Below, in pieces: positions 23,482 through 34,676 of a DNA stretch of 64,000 nucleotides. Source of the stretch: Gongronella butleri (lineage: Eukaryota; Mucoromycota; Mucoromycetes; Mucorales; Cunninghamellaceae); the NCBI GenBank assembly GCA_025201375.1, contig JAIWZP010000004.1, positions 806,001 to 870,000 on the forward strand, given 5' to 3'. The notes below the pieces were generated by a model. That model worked only from the letters and a program-made list of their open reading frames with translations, made no database searches and was not told where the DNA came from. The translations under genes were made by a program, and so were the position numbers. Numbering within the stretch: position 1 is the first letter of the stretch; every line of letters begins with the position of its first letter.

Positions 23482-24855
23482 GGCGTCTATTCTATCGCGT
23501 TGTGTATGGAGGAGGAGGGGAAAGGTAAAAAAAAAAAGGGGGGGGGGAAAGGTGTGCAATTAAATGACGAAACGAAAAAGAAAAAGAAAAAAAAAATAGC
23601 CCAGCTGAATTTATTCTCCATTTTTGATCTCCCCGCGACGTCCGTCAACCTCTCCACTCACTCGCTCGCTCGCTCACGCCCTTGGTTCCATCCTCGACCT
23701 TTTGGGTCGCTCCCAATTCTTGCATAAATCAAAAAGTCATAGCCAATAGCGCGCTCCGCCGTTCATTCGCCGGTGCAATCCAAGCGAAACGACGCTCGGC
23801 AGAAGCGACGCTAACGTCGAATAAAAAGTGAGTGCCACAAAACAGACCAGCAAAGCCAGCCTCCTTTTTTATCGCCTATGGTCTACCGTTTTCTGCCAAA
23901 AACAAAGCAACACGCGTACCTCGCGACACAAAAAGGTCTTTGGCCGCCATATAATAAACACAAAAACACAGACGAAAGTTGAAACGTAAAAAATAAAGTG
24001 GGGAAAGAGAAAGGGCTCGCTTTCGGCCGGTGCCCGCCTCATTTTTTGGATTTTGGCACAGCGCCACAAACCCGCTCGGTCCCGCCCGTCCGCCAATCAC
24101 AGACTCTATCTCGGCCACAGAGCCCCGTTGCCGCCGCAGGCACGAAGTAGCAGGCACGAATTGACGCCAATTGCCCTGACGCGAGAAATCCTACTTTGTG
24201 CGTCGAGATCTCCTTTTTTTTTTACCAGCACAAGAAGCCCATTCAGTGCAATGCAGAAACCCATGCTTGTCATTGATACTCAAAGAGTGCCCCTGTTGCC
24301 ATGTTGACAATGGCTTGCATGAATGCCAGTAAATGATATGATAAGTTTTTTTTTTTTTGCCTTTTCTGCTTGCCTTTGGATGGGCATCATGTGATGGATG
24401 GCGCCCATCAGGGCTTTAGTGACGCATGGCATGCTGGAGCATGGCGTGATCCCAATAGAGATCAGCCATGGCTGCCATAGCCTATGCGAGATACGCGAAA
24501 AGAGCTGCCAAGCGGGGAATCGCCCGACACGTGACATATTTTATCATCCGCAGTGACCGCGTGAGCAGTGTCGATGGCGAATTGCAGCTGTAAATCTCAC
24601 CATGGCAAGAACAGTGTAAAAAAAAACGAAAAGAAAGGAGTGATGGTGCGAGCAAGGGCGGCTGATGGCAGAATGCGTGCGTAGGGCGGATAATGGATCG
24701 CACCATTTCGCCCACCAATGGTGGCATTGAGCCAATTCCCCTCCCCCCCCCAAACCCGCCAATAGTGCGGTACGCACGCGTGAACAAGTCGCTTACCCTT
24801 CTGGCTCATCAACAAGCCTGAAACGACTCTTTTTCATTCTTGTTCTCTTAATTTT
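23482..24855. other. Long divergent intergenic region (MurQ-kinase / MFS transporter)
   Basis: About 1.37 kb separate two divergent starts. The left end has A/G-rich runs (23525-23597) and the rest is mixed composition with small unsupported ORFs. The size suggests regulatory content compared with the 200-300 bp typical of divergent pairs in this window. No known factor site was identified. Confidence 0.4.
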
Positions 24856-26708
24856 ATGCAAAATATGGGCAGCGACAAGGTTGAAAACGCCATTGAGCTG
24901 CCTGCGTCACGGTATGGCGCGGTGGGCAAAGCAGCAGCGACAACGACGACGCGTCAAAAAGCGGATGTGGATGAGGATACAGGCTCAATGACATGGTCAG
25001 CGCAGGAAGAGGCCATCGTGCTTGCCAAAATAGATCGATACCTCTTGTCCTTTGTCCTCGTCATGACATTCACACTCAACATGGACCGCACAAATCTGTC
25101 CAACGCCATCTCAGACGACATGGCGAGCGATTTAGGCTTTGACAATGATGGTATCAGCAGGAGCATCATGATTTACTCGGTCGTGTTCACGCTTGTCACC
25201 ATTCCATCCAACATCATTGTCAATAAATACGTCGGCGCACACGTATGGATTCCCTTTTTAATGACCAGCTGGGCCGTCGTCACCTGGTGCCACGCGTTTA
25301 TACAGGTAATTTTTTTTTGAAAAAAAAGCAGGCATTGAACCACTCCCGTTTGTTTAAAGGATTATCGGTCCTTTCTCGTGGTCCGCGTCGGCATTGCACT
25401 CTTTGAGAGCGGGTTTATCCCAGCATGCCTTGTGTACATGAATGCCTGGTATCGAACAAACGAATTGGCCACGCGTCTCGCTTATTTTTGGGGCGTCCAA
25501 GCGGTCGCGTCCGCTTTCTCCAATGTCCTCGCTTCCTTTGTGTTCCATTGGAGCGACTCGCTCCCATTGCAGGGTTGGCGCGTCCTGTTCATTGTCGATG
25601 GCATCTTTACACACATCATTGGCCTCATTGCATTGTAAAAAAAAATACGAAAAAAAAATCGCGTCGAAACGTATATTCTCATCGTGCAAATGGGTTTAGC
25701 TTTTATCTCCCCTCTCGGCCATCCTCCGCGACAACCTGGCTGACAAGTCGCGAGCGTGACATTGCAGAATTACGCGTCGTTCAGGACGACGCAATCAAAA
25801 AAGATCAATACAAGCCATTGACACGGTCCGATATGTATGACGCACTGACCGACATCAATGTTTATATCCACCTGCTGATCACCTTTATCGGGTACATATT
25901 ATTGCGAAAAAAAATGTCTATTATAGAACATCTAATCAGAAAGCCTTTTTTTTACTTAGCCTTATGCCCGCAATACCCATTCACTTGTTTTTACCCACCA
26001 CAATCAAGGCATATGGCTTCTCTACATCTCAAGCAAATATGCTCGCGTCCCCATCATCCCTCATTGGCTTTGTGTTTTCCGTATGGACGGCGACACATGC
26101 GGATAAACACGGCCAGGTCGCGTTGCACGGCCTGGCTGGCACGTTGTGGGGCCTGACAGGGTTCATCGCCATGGTCGTCATTCCAGAAAATGCAGATAAA
26201 TGGCTCCTGTATGTCGCTACCATTTTCACAGCCTCCATGCCATCTTGGCATGGCCTGCAGGTGGCATGGATGTCAAGGTAAGATACTTCTCGCACCATGA
26301 TTTGTAAATCGGCTCTTCTCACGTCGTTCAAACGCAGCAACCTAGGGCCCTTTGGCAAACGGACCATTGCACTTGCAGCCGTCATCAGCGCGGCAAATAT
26401 CAATGGCGTCCCTGGCGCGCTCATTTATCGTAAAACGTGAAATTTCGGCTTTCTGGCGGTCTTTGACCTTTTTTTAACCGATTTTAGAGGAAAGTGATGC
26501 GCCACGATACCAGCATGGCAACCGCATCTGCGTGGCACTGCACCTGGTAACGGCCTTTTTGTGGCTGCTGCAGCGCACACGCTACAAACGGCTGAATTGC
26601 GCACGCCAAGCCGTGTGGGACGCAATGACTGACGCAGAGCGACTGCATTACATGGAAACAACGCAAGACAGGGGAAATCATCGCCTAGACCATCGATATC
26701 GGCTCTGA
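24856..26708 (+). CDS. MFS transporter, anion:cation symporter (allantoate permease, Dal5) type
   Basis: A plasma-membrane transporter of organic anions/ureides or vitamins; the substrate is unknown. The ATG at 24856 begins an about 60-residue cytosolic leader, then helix 1 (YLLSFVLVMTFTLNMDRTNL) with the family motif D-R-x-N-L-x-N-A. DYRSFLVVRVGIALFESGFI, YMNAWYRTNELATRLAYFWG and GWRVLFIVDGIFTHIIGL follow. Further exons encode a loop (SSATTWLTSRERDIAE) and the second helical bundle, ending at a TGA (26706-26708) after RYRL. Five introns, the last with donor GTAAAA inside LIY|QES. It lacks an obvious long C-terminal tail. Divergent from the MurQ-kinase gene. Confidence 0.85.
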
Positions 26709-27496
26709 GGCCTGTGCACAGAAGCAGGCCGCTGAAAAAGAGCAAGTTAATTATATTTTTGCCACTGGCAAGTGTATTTTTTATTTTTTGACAATTAAAA
26801 AGACATGTATCATCCACTGAAAAGTTTGCCAAATCACACATCTCGGCACCAACAAAACTTGCCAGGCTTATCCTATTGCAAGAGATGTGTTCATCGAAAA
26901 ATTGGTAAAAAAGCTCAAATCACGGATATTCTAGACTTTAACACAATCAATCGCGCCATTTTAATACGCAGTGCATGAACAACAGACACTCCATGCATTC
27001 AGCATTACGCTTTGGTACCTATATTACTGTATCATACACAAAACAATGAACTCAAAACGTCAACTTTGCGCTAATTTGGTGTTTCAGGGCGTTTCAGCGA
27101 ATCGATCTCTGCCAACTTTTATCCAAACTGTTCTTCCGTGGATATTAAAAACGACCCACAGAATATTTTGGGCTTTCGAAATATGATGTATGAAAAGATG
27201 TTAGCAAAAAATTAATTTCTGCAGATCTTCCATTTTGTTCTCTCCAAATGCAACGTTCATGAAGCCTCAAACGGTTCTGAATTCTTGTGGTACACATCAA
27301 AGACAGGTGGGCCTAGTTTGACAGTGAAAGAACAGCTGTGTGGCCAAAAATCTCCAAATTGAAGCATCTTGGCATTTTGATGCTCCATTTCCAAGTCTCC
27401 GAATTGGTTGTGACATCCAACCTCCAACCAATGCTTACTTTCTCTTGGCAGTCTTGTGCTGAACAAAGCTGTTTAAAATGAACATTAACCAGGAGG
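26709..27496. other. AT-rich gene-poor region
   Basis: The region follows the transporter 3' end and leads into repeat copy B. A minus-strand open stretch at 27466-27257 (69 residues, Trp/His/Phe containing) has no recognised domain or splice context. Nothing else is supported. Confidence 0.35.
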
Positions 27497-28260
27497 TTGT
27501 CACGAAAATCATCGTTGAAAATCTTTTTACTGTTTTTAGGCTGCTTGTCGCTGAATTCGCAAATTGCAAAAAAGAGTAATCATTAGACCAGTTATTCCAG
27601 TGGCTCTCGTTCGAATGAGCCCACTCCTGAGACTCTACGACCACTAAATGCCGCGCAATCCTGGATTTTCGAAAATGGCAAATTTGCACAGGGGCACAGT
27701 CGGCCAGCTGAAAACCGTGAAATTTAGGTCCTCAGATCGCTACGCCATTCAACCCACATGGTGGATGGCCCTCATTCACCGGCGGAAATCAAATAAAAAC
27801 CAGGGGTCCATTGACTAGTTTCCGCGTAAATTGCGTTTTAGGCCATTTTTTCGACTCAAGGGCAACTCGATGAAAAATGCATGCACTGCCGAGAAACTTG
27901 CACCATCAGAAAGAGCATGGCTCGATGCGTACGTGGACATTGGTGATCAATGAAAAAAATGGTTTTTTGACCTTTTCGGCGCGCTTTCAAAGTCATATAT
28001 AATTTTTGACGAGTGATAAACGGCGTCAGTCGTCGAGCTGCGCGCGCTTGTTCCTAATCAAATCCATGCATCGGAGGTCCTTCTTGCCAGTGGACGCGTC
28101 GGCGCGGATTTATCGACGCGTTTGTCAAGCGCAATTCGCCGTTGAAATTAAATCTAAAATCTTGCATTGCTCGACAGCGACCAGATCAGTCACGCGCTTT
28201 TTTGGCCTTTTCGTCGTTTTCACCCCGCGATGCCTCTTGTGAGCAAGTTTGGTGCCATTC
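27497..28260. repeat. Dispersed repeat family, copy B
   Basis: It aligns with copy A from GAAAATCAT (27503) through CTCGTTCGAATGAGCCCACT (27606-27625) and the terminal block AATTTAGGTCCTCAGATCGC (27721-27740). It aligns with copy C through the inner blocks AGTCATATATAATTTTTGAC (27991-28010), GTGGACGCGTCGGCGCG (28091-28107) and GCCGTTGAAATTAAATCTAA (28138-28157). On the minus strand, 27690-27600 reads ...RIARHLVVVESQEWAHSNES, a protein tail shared with copies A and C. The right-hand arm is not seen, and sequence after about 28260 is unique. Confidence 0.65.
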
Positions 28261-29047
28261 TGCCAACTGACTTTTACAAAGTCTTCTCCAGTTCTCGAAA
28301 CGGCTCATTTTTTTATTTGCCTGTAGCGTGCGCCCAAAGGCCCGCAGAGTCTCGCTGGTGGGATCATTTGGACCAGAAAACATGGAAGCGTGGATTAAAC
28401 GCACTGACACCTTTGTCGGTCGCCATTTCAGTGTACAATAGGCGAAAGGCGATAAAAACGCGCCAATTGCCATTTTCTCGACAAGCTGCCTTAGCCGCTC
28501 TTCATTCTTTCGGCAAATCACGTACAGACGATGCCTCCATTCATCCCTTGTGTATTTGAACCCCAGCGGCTCGGGAAGCATTTCAGAAACGAATCAAAAT
28601 GTTGAAAAACGCACGAAATTGAGTATGTTGGCGCTTTCATTCAGTAGATCCCATTTGAAATTGGATCAGGCATCATGCTACATGGATGTTGGAAGCATTT
28701 GACAAGGTAAAAGATTTTTTACAACATTGGCTTTTAGGATTTGATCAAAAAAGGTCAATTTTCGACAATTGGACAAGCCGTAAAAAAAACTAGGATATCG
28801 TCACGCCATTGTCTTGCGGGTCTAATCATCCGCTGCATTCAAGGAAGTTATTTATCCACAGTCATGGCTGCTGAAAGGAGCAATTGAAGAGAGGTTGGTT
28901 ATCATAATGTAATTTTTAATAGAATGATATATAGGATGTAAACGAGGGGAAAAGAATTATAAACGATGATGTGGCATGAGAAACAGGGGGGAAATACAAG
29001 GTGAGGAGGGTACAAAAAAGCCAATGGCTTGGGGGAATCTTTTTTTT
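28261..29047. other. Gene-poor region after repeat copy B
   Basis: A minus-strand open stretch (28581-28186) overlaps the repeat and encodes no recognised domain. The rest is AT-rich and precedes the endopolyphosphatase stop codon. No supported gene. Confidence 0.35.
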
Positions 29048-30810
29048 TTACGCGTAAATGTCGCGTGTCTGGACAAAGATGTTTTCTACATAGGCTTTCC
29101 ACAACTTGTCGCCCTTTTTGTCGTCGGGATTGACCATGCGCTTTGCCAACTCGTAGAAGCTCTCTGCAGAAAGATCTGGCATGGCATAATCGGTGGATGT
29201 GGCGTATTCAAGCTTGAAATCGTGCGGTGAGCCTTTGCGCTCCCATTCCTTGATGTCTGCAAAGAATTGGTGGTAGCCAAGCAGCGTGCCATCGGTCTTG
29301 TTGTAAGAGTACACGCGCACAGTCGGATGAAACTTTGGCAAAACGGACGGTGAGACCTGGAAGGCGACAACGGGGGATTTTGGCACGTTGTCATCGTCGT
29401 CGTCGTCATTTTTATGTGTGAGGCGATCCAAATGGCGTGGGTTGAGCGACGAGTACATGTCACGCAGCTCGCGTGCAAATCGCGGGATCTTGATATTTTT
29501 CTTGCGCGCCATTCCGACCGCGCCGTCGCGATTTTGGAACGCGCGCTGCTTGTTTTGATTTTCGGGCGCGCCGCGCCAAAAGGCACCATGTTCGTCCATG
29601 TCGTCGTCATTGTCGTCGTTGTCGTCGTCGTTGTCGCCATGGGCGCGTACATGGGTGCGACTGGTATCGTAAAGCAAAAAGTGGTCCTTGTTCAAATGGC
29701 CAAACAGGTGTCCGACCAGCACGTCGGCGTAATTGGCGGCGGTTCTTGTGTAACCGTCGAGGCACGAGTACCTGTAGTCGCTGGTGGGCGGCACGTGCCC
29801 AATGACCAAGACCTTGGCGTCCTCTTGGCGCGCAAGCTCCAATTGTGCTTCGAACCACGCAAGATGCTGTTCGGCCGGCTCGCCCTTCCGATGGCAGCCT
29901 CGGACTTTTTTGTTCTTTTTGATGAAATACATTGTGTTGAGCGACAGGACACGCAATTGAGGCGCGACATGGACGACAAGGCCACCGTGCTGCGCAAACG
30001 GCTGTATCTGGCTGTTTGGGATCCACGGTTGCCAGAGATCTAGGTAGAATTGCAGCAGGCGTCGCGTCTTGCCACTGGATGCCGGGTCGCTGATCTTGTT
30101 GTGTGGAATCACATCATTGTTGCCGAGGCATGGCACCACAGGCACGCCGCGAAACGTCTCGCGCATCATGCTGGCAACAAGTTGGTTCGATCGATAAACA
30201 CTACCCCTGTCGCGTTTCACCTGCTTGTCCCAATCGTGCCTTTTTTTTTTTTTAAGAAAAGAAAGAAAAAGGGCATGCATGAGCATGCATTGGCGTGCGT
30301 TTTGTTGTTATTGTTGTTATTGTTGTTTTTTTTCTTCCTCTTCTTTTTTGTTTTTTAAATGTACCTCGCATTGTCGCCCGTCCACACGACGAAATCCAGG
30401 TGATCCGCCCATGTCCTGTTTACCCAATCAAGCGTCATTTTGGCAAGAGCGACGGGCGTGTCACAATCGGTTTCACCAAAGGGGCCTGCGATTTTCGATG
30501 TTTCCGCGTCCGTGTCGTGACAGGCTGATCCGATACTGCCGCCGACCGTGTAATTGTCATCGAGCTGCTCAAGAAAGAAATGAAATGAGACTTGCAAGCG
30601 GGGCAAGGGGGCCAAAAGATGAGGTCAAAAAATAAAAAATGCGGAAATTACGTGGATATCGGTGATGTGTAAGAAATAGCCCACGTTGTCCCTCTTTTTT
30701 GGCTTGAATGGCGGCTGCACAAGGTTGACAGGGGTGCTCAAGAGAATGAAAAAGAGAAGAATGAATACAGAAAAAAAGGCCACGAGGCATTTAATCGCGA
30801 ACATGGCCAC
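29048..30810 (-). CDS. PPN1: Endopolyphosphatase (vacuolar, Ppn1 family)
   Basis: It cleaves long inorganic polyphosphate chains in the vacuole. Type II topology: a short N-terminus, then a hydrophobic segment (FAIKCLVAFFSVFILLFFIL). Calcineurin-like metal ligands appear in order: HITDIHVDDNY, VWTGDNAR|HDWD (across an intron), CLGNNDVIPHN, VIGHVPPT and LVGHLFGHLNKDHF. PVVAFQVSPSVLPKFHPTVR and FADIKEWE match the fungal Ppn1 tail. Three exons; the introns lie near 30545-30650 and 30235-30360. Asp/Asn runs (NDDDNDDNDDD) sit in a loop that varies in the family. ATG at 30810; TAA at 29050-29048. Confidence 0.92.
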
Positions 30811-31182
30811 CAGCTTTATGATTTTTTCGTGAAAAGAAAAAGAAATGCGATGACCATGTGAGGTCGGGTGCGTGATTTTTTATGGACGACAAAAAAAAAA
30901 AAAAAAAAGGTCTCGTGCGACCATGCTTGTTCACGTCATTGGCCATCCTCTGACAGGCTGGGTTTTACCAATGCTCGTGCCCCTGATTGCTGATGGAGCA
31001 CCCCTTTTTGGCGTGCCATCGGGCCCCCATTTTTCAAAGTGGGCCATTGGTTGCGGAGTTTGTCAACAAGGTCCAGAAAGTGGCTTGCGTGGCAAGGATG
31101 CCGTTAAAAGGGAAGAAAAAAATTTTCAGTGCATTTTTTCCTCTTTTTCTCTCTCTCTTCCTCCCACTCCATTATATTTACC
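30811..31182. promoter_or_regulatory. Divergent promoter region (PPN1 / eL22)
   Basis: 372 bp between opposite starts. A CT-rich tract (31137-31170: TTTCCTCTTTTTCTCTCTCT and on) lies just before the ribosomal-protein ATG, a feature typical of fungal ribosomal-protein leaders. An intron in the eL22 leader is possible but not proven. Confidence 0.45.
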
Positions 31183-31539
31183 ATGGCCCCTGCCAAGTCT
31201 GCTGCTGTCAAGAAGTCCAAGTTCGTGCTCGACTGCTCTGCCCCCGCGGCCGATGGCATCTTTGATGTCGCTGCTTTCGAAAAGTACTTGCACGACCGCA
31301 TCAAGGTCGACAACCGCACCAACAACTTGGGCGACTCCGTCACCATCACGCGCGCTGACGCCAAGATCATTGTGCACGCCAACATTGCCTTCTCCAAGCG
31401 TTACCTCAAGTACCTCACCAAGAAGTTCCTCAAGAAGAACAACATCCGTGACTGGCTCCGCGTCATTGCCTCTGACAAGCAGACCTTCCAATTGCGCTAC
31501 TTCAACATCAACAATGATGAGGAGGAGGAGGAGGAATAA
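31183..31539 (+). CDS. RPL22: 60S ribosomal protein eL22
   Basis: A cytosolic large-subunit protein. A single exon of 118 residues, the usual eL22 length. [53 protein letters not shown] and [11 protein letters not shown] are diagnostic, and the tail is the expected Asp/Glu run (NNDEEEEEE). Strong preference for C-ending codons and the absence of an intron contrast with neighbours and fit high expression. The CCATGGCC context at 31181-31188 supports the start. Confidence 0.97.
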   Translation: MAPAKSAAVKKSKFVLDCSAPAADGIFDVAAFEKYLHDRIKVDNRTNNLGDSVTITRADAKIIVHANIAFSKRYLKYLTKKFLKKNNIRDWLRVIASDKQTFQLRYFNINNDEEEEEE

Positions 31540-32389
31540 GCCCCCCAACCTTCCCCCTTCTTTTTTTTGTCGTATGCCCCCCCCGCTTTTAGCCACTTTT
31601 TGATTTGTATATATATTTTGTCTTGATCTAATGGGTGAGACGAGAACGAACCCGCTGAGCTCGCAATAAATATAGCTCGCAAATCACAATCTCTGTGCTC
31701 TACATGGGCTCGCGCCGCGTCAATGGCCATGACCAGCGCGTGCCCATGGCCTTTTTGGCTCTGTCCCATGTTTTTTTTTTTTTTTTGGTTAATTTTGGCT
31801 GGTTTGGCCCCCAAGCCCCCCTGGTTCAACATCCGTCATTTTGTGAGACCATCTGTGGTTTGAGCCAAAAGTTGGCGTTTACCCGGAACTCGCCATTTGA
31901 CGCGCGTGAGAGGGCAATTTTGCCTCTTTATCTCTTTTTTTTTTCTCCTGCCTTTGTGCTGCCTTTGCGCCCATGGGCATGTGGCCCTGTGGCCCAGATG
32001 TGTGTCTTACACAAGATTGCAATTCTCAACTGAAAAGAAAAAAAAACTCCTTGAAAATTCCACTTCCCCTGCAAGGGCCAGTTTGGTGCAACCCGGCTCC
32101 CACACCCCTTATTTTTTTGGTTTTCCATCGCTCACGATGGTTGCCTGATTTTCTTTCTCTTCCTTTTGCTTTCTTCTGCGTTTTTTGCCGCACCCAGATC
32201 AATTTCTTTTTTTTTTTCGCCACGTTTGCGCGTCTTTTTTTTATTTTTTTTATTTCGATCCCCTTGCTTGACTGGTTCACCGCCTTGTCGAGTGGATTTC
32301 TCTGGCTGGGTGTTCCTGATTGCCTTATATTTTATTTGCCACGTACCACGTTATCATACGGGTGTTGTCGTCAGCCTTGGAAGCGCCGG
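31540..32389. other. Intergenic region, T-rich
   Basis: 3' region of eL22 and a long leader of the next gene. T-runs occur at 31562-31569, 31772-31786 and 32208-32258. The frame is open upstream of 32390, but its translation is low-complexity Phe-rich and not credible as coding. No other feature seen. Confidence 0.4.
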
Positions 32390-33298
32390 ATGGCGGCAAT
32401 ATGCGCGTGGTGGGTGATGATGGTTGTCATTGGGCCGGGATGGTTAGCGGTGACGGCTGCGCAGCCGTTGTATCGCCGAGATGAGGCGCCGAGCAGTCCC
32501 AGCAGCAGCAATATCAGCATCATGAGCAGCAGCAGCAGCAGCAGTGCATTTTCCACGGCAGTGACCGATGATCCACAGGACGCCAGTCTCGAGGAACAGC
32601 TGCACGATGACCAAGTTGCTCTCAAGCGCATGATTATCATTTTATCGCTCGTGGGCGGCCTGGGGTTAATTGCTATCATCACCACCATTTTCATTTTTGC
32701 CCGCATCAAACGACAAAAGCACGAAAAGGAGCCCATTCTTCGCCACGACGACGATTCCTGTGAATATGACGATGCCGATGACGACGACGACGACGACGAT
32801 GACGACTCTACGTTGAGCGGCGACGAGGACACGCAAGGCGGCGACAGCAACAGCATCAATTCGTCTTTAAATGCTTCACAGCCCGGTCATCTTTCTCATT
32901 TCACGCCCGACCAGATCAGTGTGCCGCCCACAGCCGTCACAGTGCCACCACAACCATCTGCGCCCTGTTTCCTCGATGGACCATCGACGGCAACAACCCT
33001 AGAAATGGAAACAAGAGGCGGAACAGTGGCAACGAGCGGCACACAGGATGATCTGCATGCATACCTATTTACAACCACGCTGCAACAAGTAGCACCATCT
33101 CCACCCCAACCATCCGCCCCACCAGCCAAGTTTTTGCACGATGCCAATGCTGCAGAATCATCGACAACCCGATCAAATGCGTCGTTTGATCCATTTGTCT
33201 TGCCCGAGCAGCCTCCACCCGCTTATACGCCCACACCATGGCCCTATACTGCCGCATCGACCCCAATGCATCGACAAACGTCATCTTCATCCGTCTAA
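32390..33298 (+). CDS. Single-pass membrane protein with signal peptide and PPxY motif (unknown function)
   Basis: 302 residues. An N-terminal hydrophobic signal (CAWWVMMVVIGPGWLAV) is followed by a Ser-rich extracellular stretch, one transmembrane helix (IIILSLVGGLGLIAIITTIF), a basic stop-transfer (RIKRQKHEK) and a long cytosolic tail. The tail has a run of about ten Asp residues, Pro/Ser-rich segments and a near-C-terminal PPPAYTP. PPxY motifs bind WW domains of Rsp5/Nedd4-type ubiquitin ligases, so an adaptor or a regulated cargo is plausible. The layout resembles fungal SKG6/Mid2-like sensors, but no conserved domain is visible. Single exon; start chosen at the Met giving a canonical signal peptide. 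Confidence 0.65.
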   Translation: MAAICAWWVMMVVIGPGWLAVTAAQPLYRRDEAPSSPSSSNISIMSSSSSSSAFSTAVTDDPQDASLEEQLHDDQVALKRMIIILSLVGGLGLIAIITTIFIFARIKRQKHEKEPILRHDDDSCEYDDADDDDDDDDDDSTLSGDEDTQGGDSNSINSSLNASQPGHLSHFTPDQISVPPTAVTVPPQPSAPCFLDGPSTATTLEMETRGGTVATSGTQDDLHAYLFTTTLQQVAPSPPQPSAPPAKFLHDANAAESSTTRSNASFDPFVLPEQPPPAYTPTPWPYTAASTPMHRQTSSSSV

Positions 33299-34138
33299 AG
33301 CAAAAACACATTGGCTAGACCAAGGCTCCCTTTCCTTTCCTCCCCCCTTTTTTTTTCTCCTTGTAAAACTAATAAAATCGCGCCCTCCTTGTTTTTTTTT
33401 CTTTTTCTTTTTTTTACGCGCACGCTTGCAAGTCCTGGCGGTGGCATTTGGAAAGCAATTGAGTTTGGAAACAAGTGTCTAGGCGATGCGACGCCCAATT
33501 GGCTCGGGCGCCAGATGTGTCTCGCCCTTTTTTCTTTTTCTGCAAGTGGCCTCCTGACGCACCCATTGGGGGCCCGACCTTTTTCGATATGCAATAATGA
33601 TAGCAAATCGCACGCTGCCACTCCTTGTCACACTTTCTCCCTGGCCTCATCTCCTATTTGATTCTAAAAAAAAAAAAGAAAGAAAAATAAGAATAAAGGA
33701 TCGGTGGAGCAAAAACAAAAAAAAGAGAGAGAGACACACGCAATGCCACGAGTGCTCCTATTTTTTTTTTTCCTTTACGTGCCTCCTACACCGATGGACA
33801 TCGAATAGGGAGCGACAGCAAGCGTGGCTGCCATACTAGGAAGGTTCGATCATGCCGCATCAGCTTTTTTTTAACATGAGCAGTGCGCTCATTGGGCAAA
33901 TCGACGGTGGGTCTCGATTAATTGTGTCTAGTGAGAACCCAAGGTCCAAATGGAATGGGGGAAGGGGGGTTGCAACTTGGTGTCTCCCTGTCATCTCGGT
34001 GTCTCTCCCTGCGCGTGTCGTTTCATCTGCGTGATCATCGAGTCCCTCCTGAGCAAATTATATAAAGCGCAATTCACGTCAATGGGATGATTTTCGTTCA
34101 TTTTTTCTTTCTTTTCTTTCACCATTCATCTTTCAATC
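33299..34138. other. Intergenic region upstream of the defensin-like gene
   Basis: No supported ORF. It contains T- and A-runs near 33350-33415 and 33665-33735. The right end carries the promoter of the next gene. Confidence 0.4.
34059..34066 (+). promoter_or_regulatory. TATA box of the defensin-like gene
   Basis: TATATAAA lies 73 bp upstream of the ATG at 34139, followed by a CT-rich stretch (TTTTCTTTCTTTTCTTTC), a spacing typical of an inducible fungal promoter. Few other genes in the window show so clear a TATA box. Confidence 0.6.
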
Positions 34139-34360
34139 ATGTCATACAAATCCGTCTTTTTGTTGTTCGCCACGCTTTTTGCGTTGATTCTCGTTGCCCA
34201 GGCCAAGAAGGAAGTGGCTCCCCTTGCCAAGCGACAGGCCTGTGACTTTGGCAACCCGTGCAAGGAAGACTGCAAGGCCAAGTGCAAGGGTGAGAACATT
34301 GGCCGCGATCTGCGCGACGTTTGTTACCAAGGCGCGTGCTACTGCGGCTTCACGCCCTAG
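34139..34360 (+). CDS. Small secreted cysteine-rich peptide, defensin-like (CS-alpha/beta pattern)
   Basis: 73 residues, one exon. Residues 1-22 form a signal peptide (FLLFATLFALILVAQA); a short pro-segment ends in LAKR, a Kex2-type dibasic site, after which the predicted mature peptide starts with Gln. The mature part has seven cysteines, including C-x3-C (CKEDC) and a terminal G-x-C-x-C (GACYC), the two spacing hallmarks of CS-alpha/beta defensins. An odd number of cysteines is unusual and may leave one free or mark a divergent fold. Role (antimicrobial, signalling or other) is not shown by sequence. Its own TATA box suggests regulated expression. Confidence 0.7.
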   Translation: MSYKSVFLLFATLFALILVAQAKKEVAPLAKRQACDFGNPCKEDCKAKCKGENIGRDLRDVCYQGACYCGFTP

Positions 34361-34676
34361 TATTGCCACAATATTACGCCCGACCCATTCATCCTCTCTT
34401 CCTCGTCTTGTCTCTCTCTAAATCAAATAAAAATTGATATCTTTTTTTTACACACACCGCAAAAAAAAAGGAGTGAAAAGAGCAAAATGAATAAAAAAAA
34501 AAGGGGGGGCGCGTCAAGCGAGTTCTGCATGAAAAAGGGATATCCCTAGTCTGACATTTAAAACGCCGACTTTGATGAGATCACATGACGACTTGAACGG
34601 TTTCTTGCTTTCTCTTTTTTTCTTTATTTTTCTTTTTCCTTCATTCTTTTTTTTTTCCTTTTTCTTTGTTTCAAGC
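34361..34676. other. Intergenic region, defensin-like gene to SLU7
   Basis: 316 bp holding an AATAAA-type 3' signal (34427-34432, AATAAAAATT) and an A-run near 34491-34503, then a CT-rich SLU7 leader. No ORF. Confidence 0.45.

Noticed and set aside
27257..27466. 69-residue minus-strand ORF in the gene-poor region
   Set aside because: No recognised domain, no neighbouring exon, and no match in the other repeat copies.
30200..30360. Low-complexity Phe/Tyr/Cys-rich plus-strand ORFs opposite the endopolyphosphatase gene
   Set aside because: They are translations of T-rich intron sequence and antisense to a strongly supported gene.
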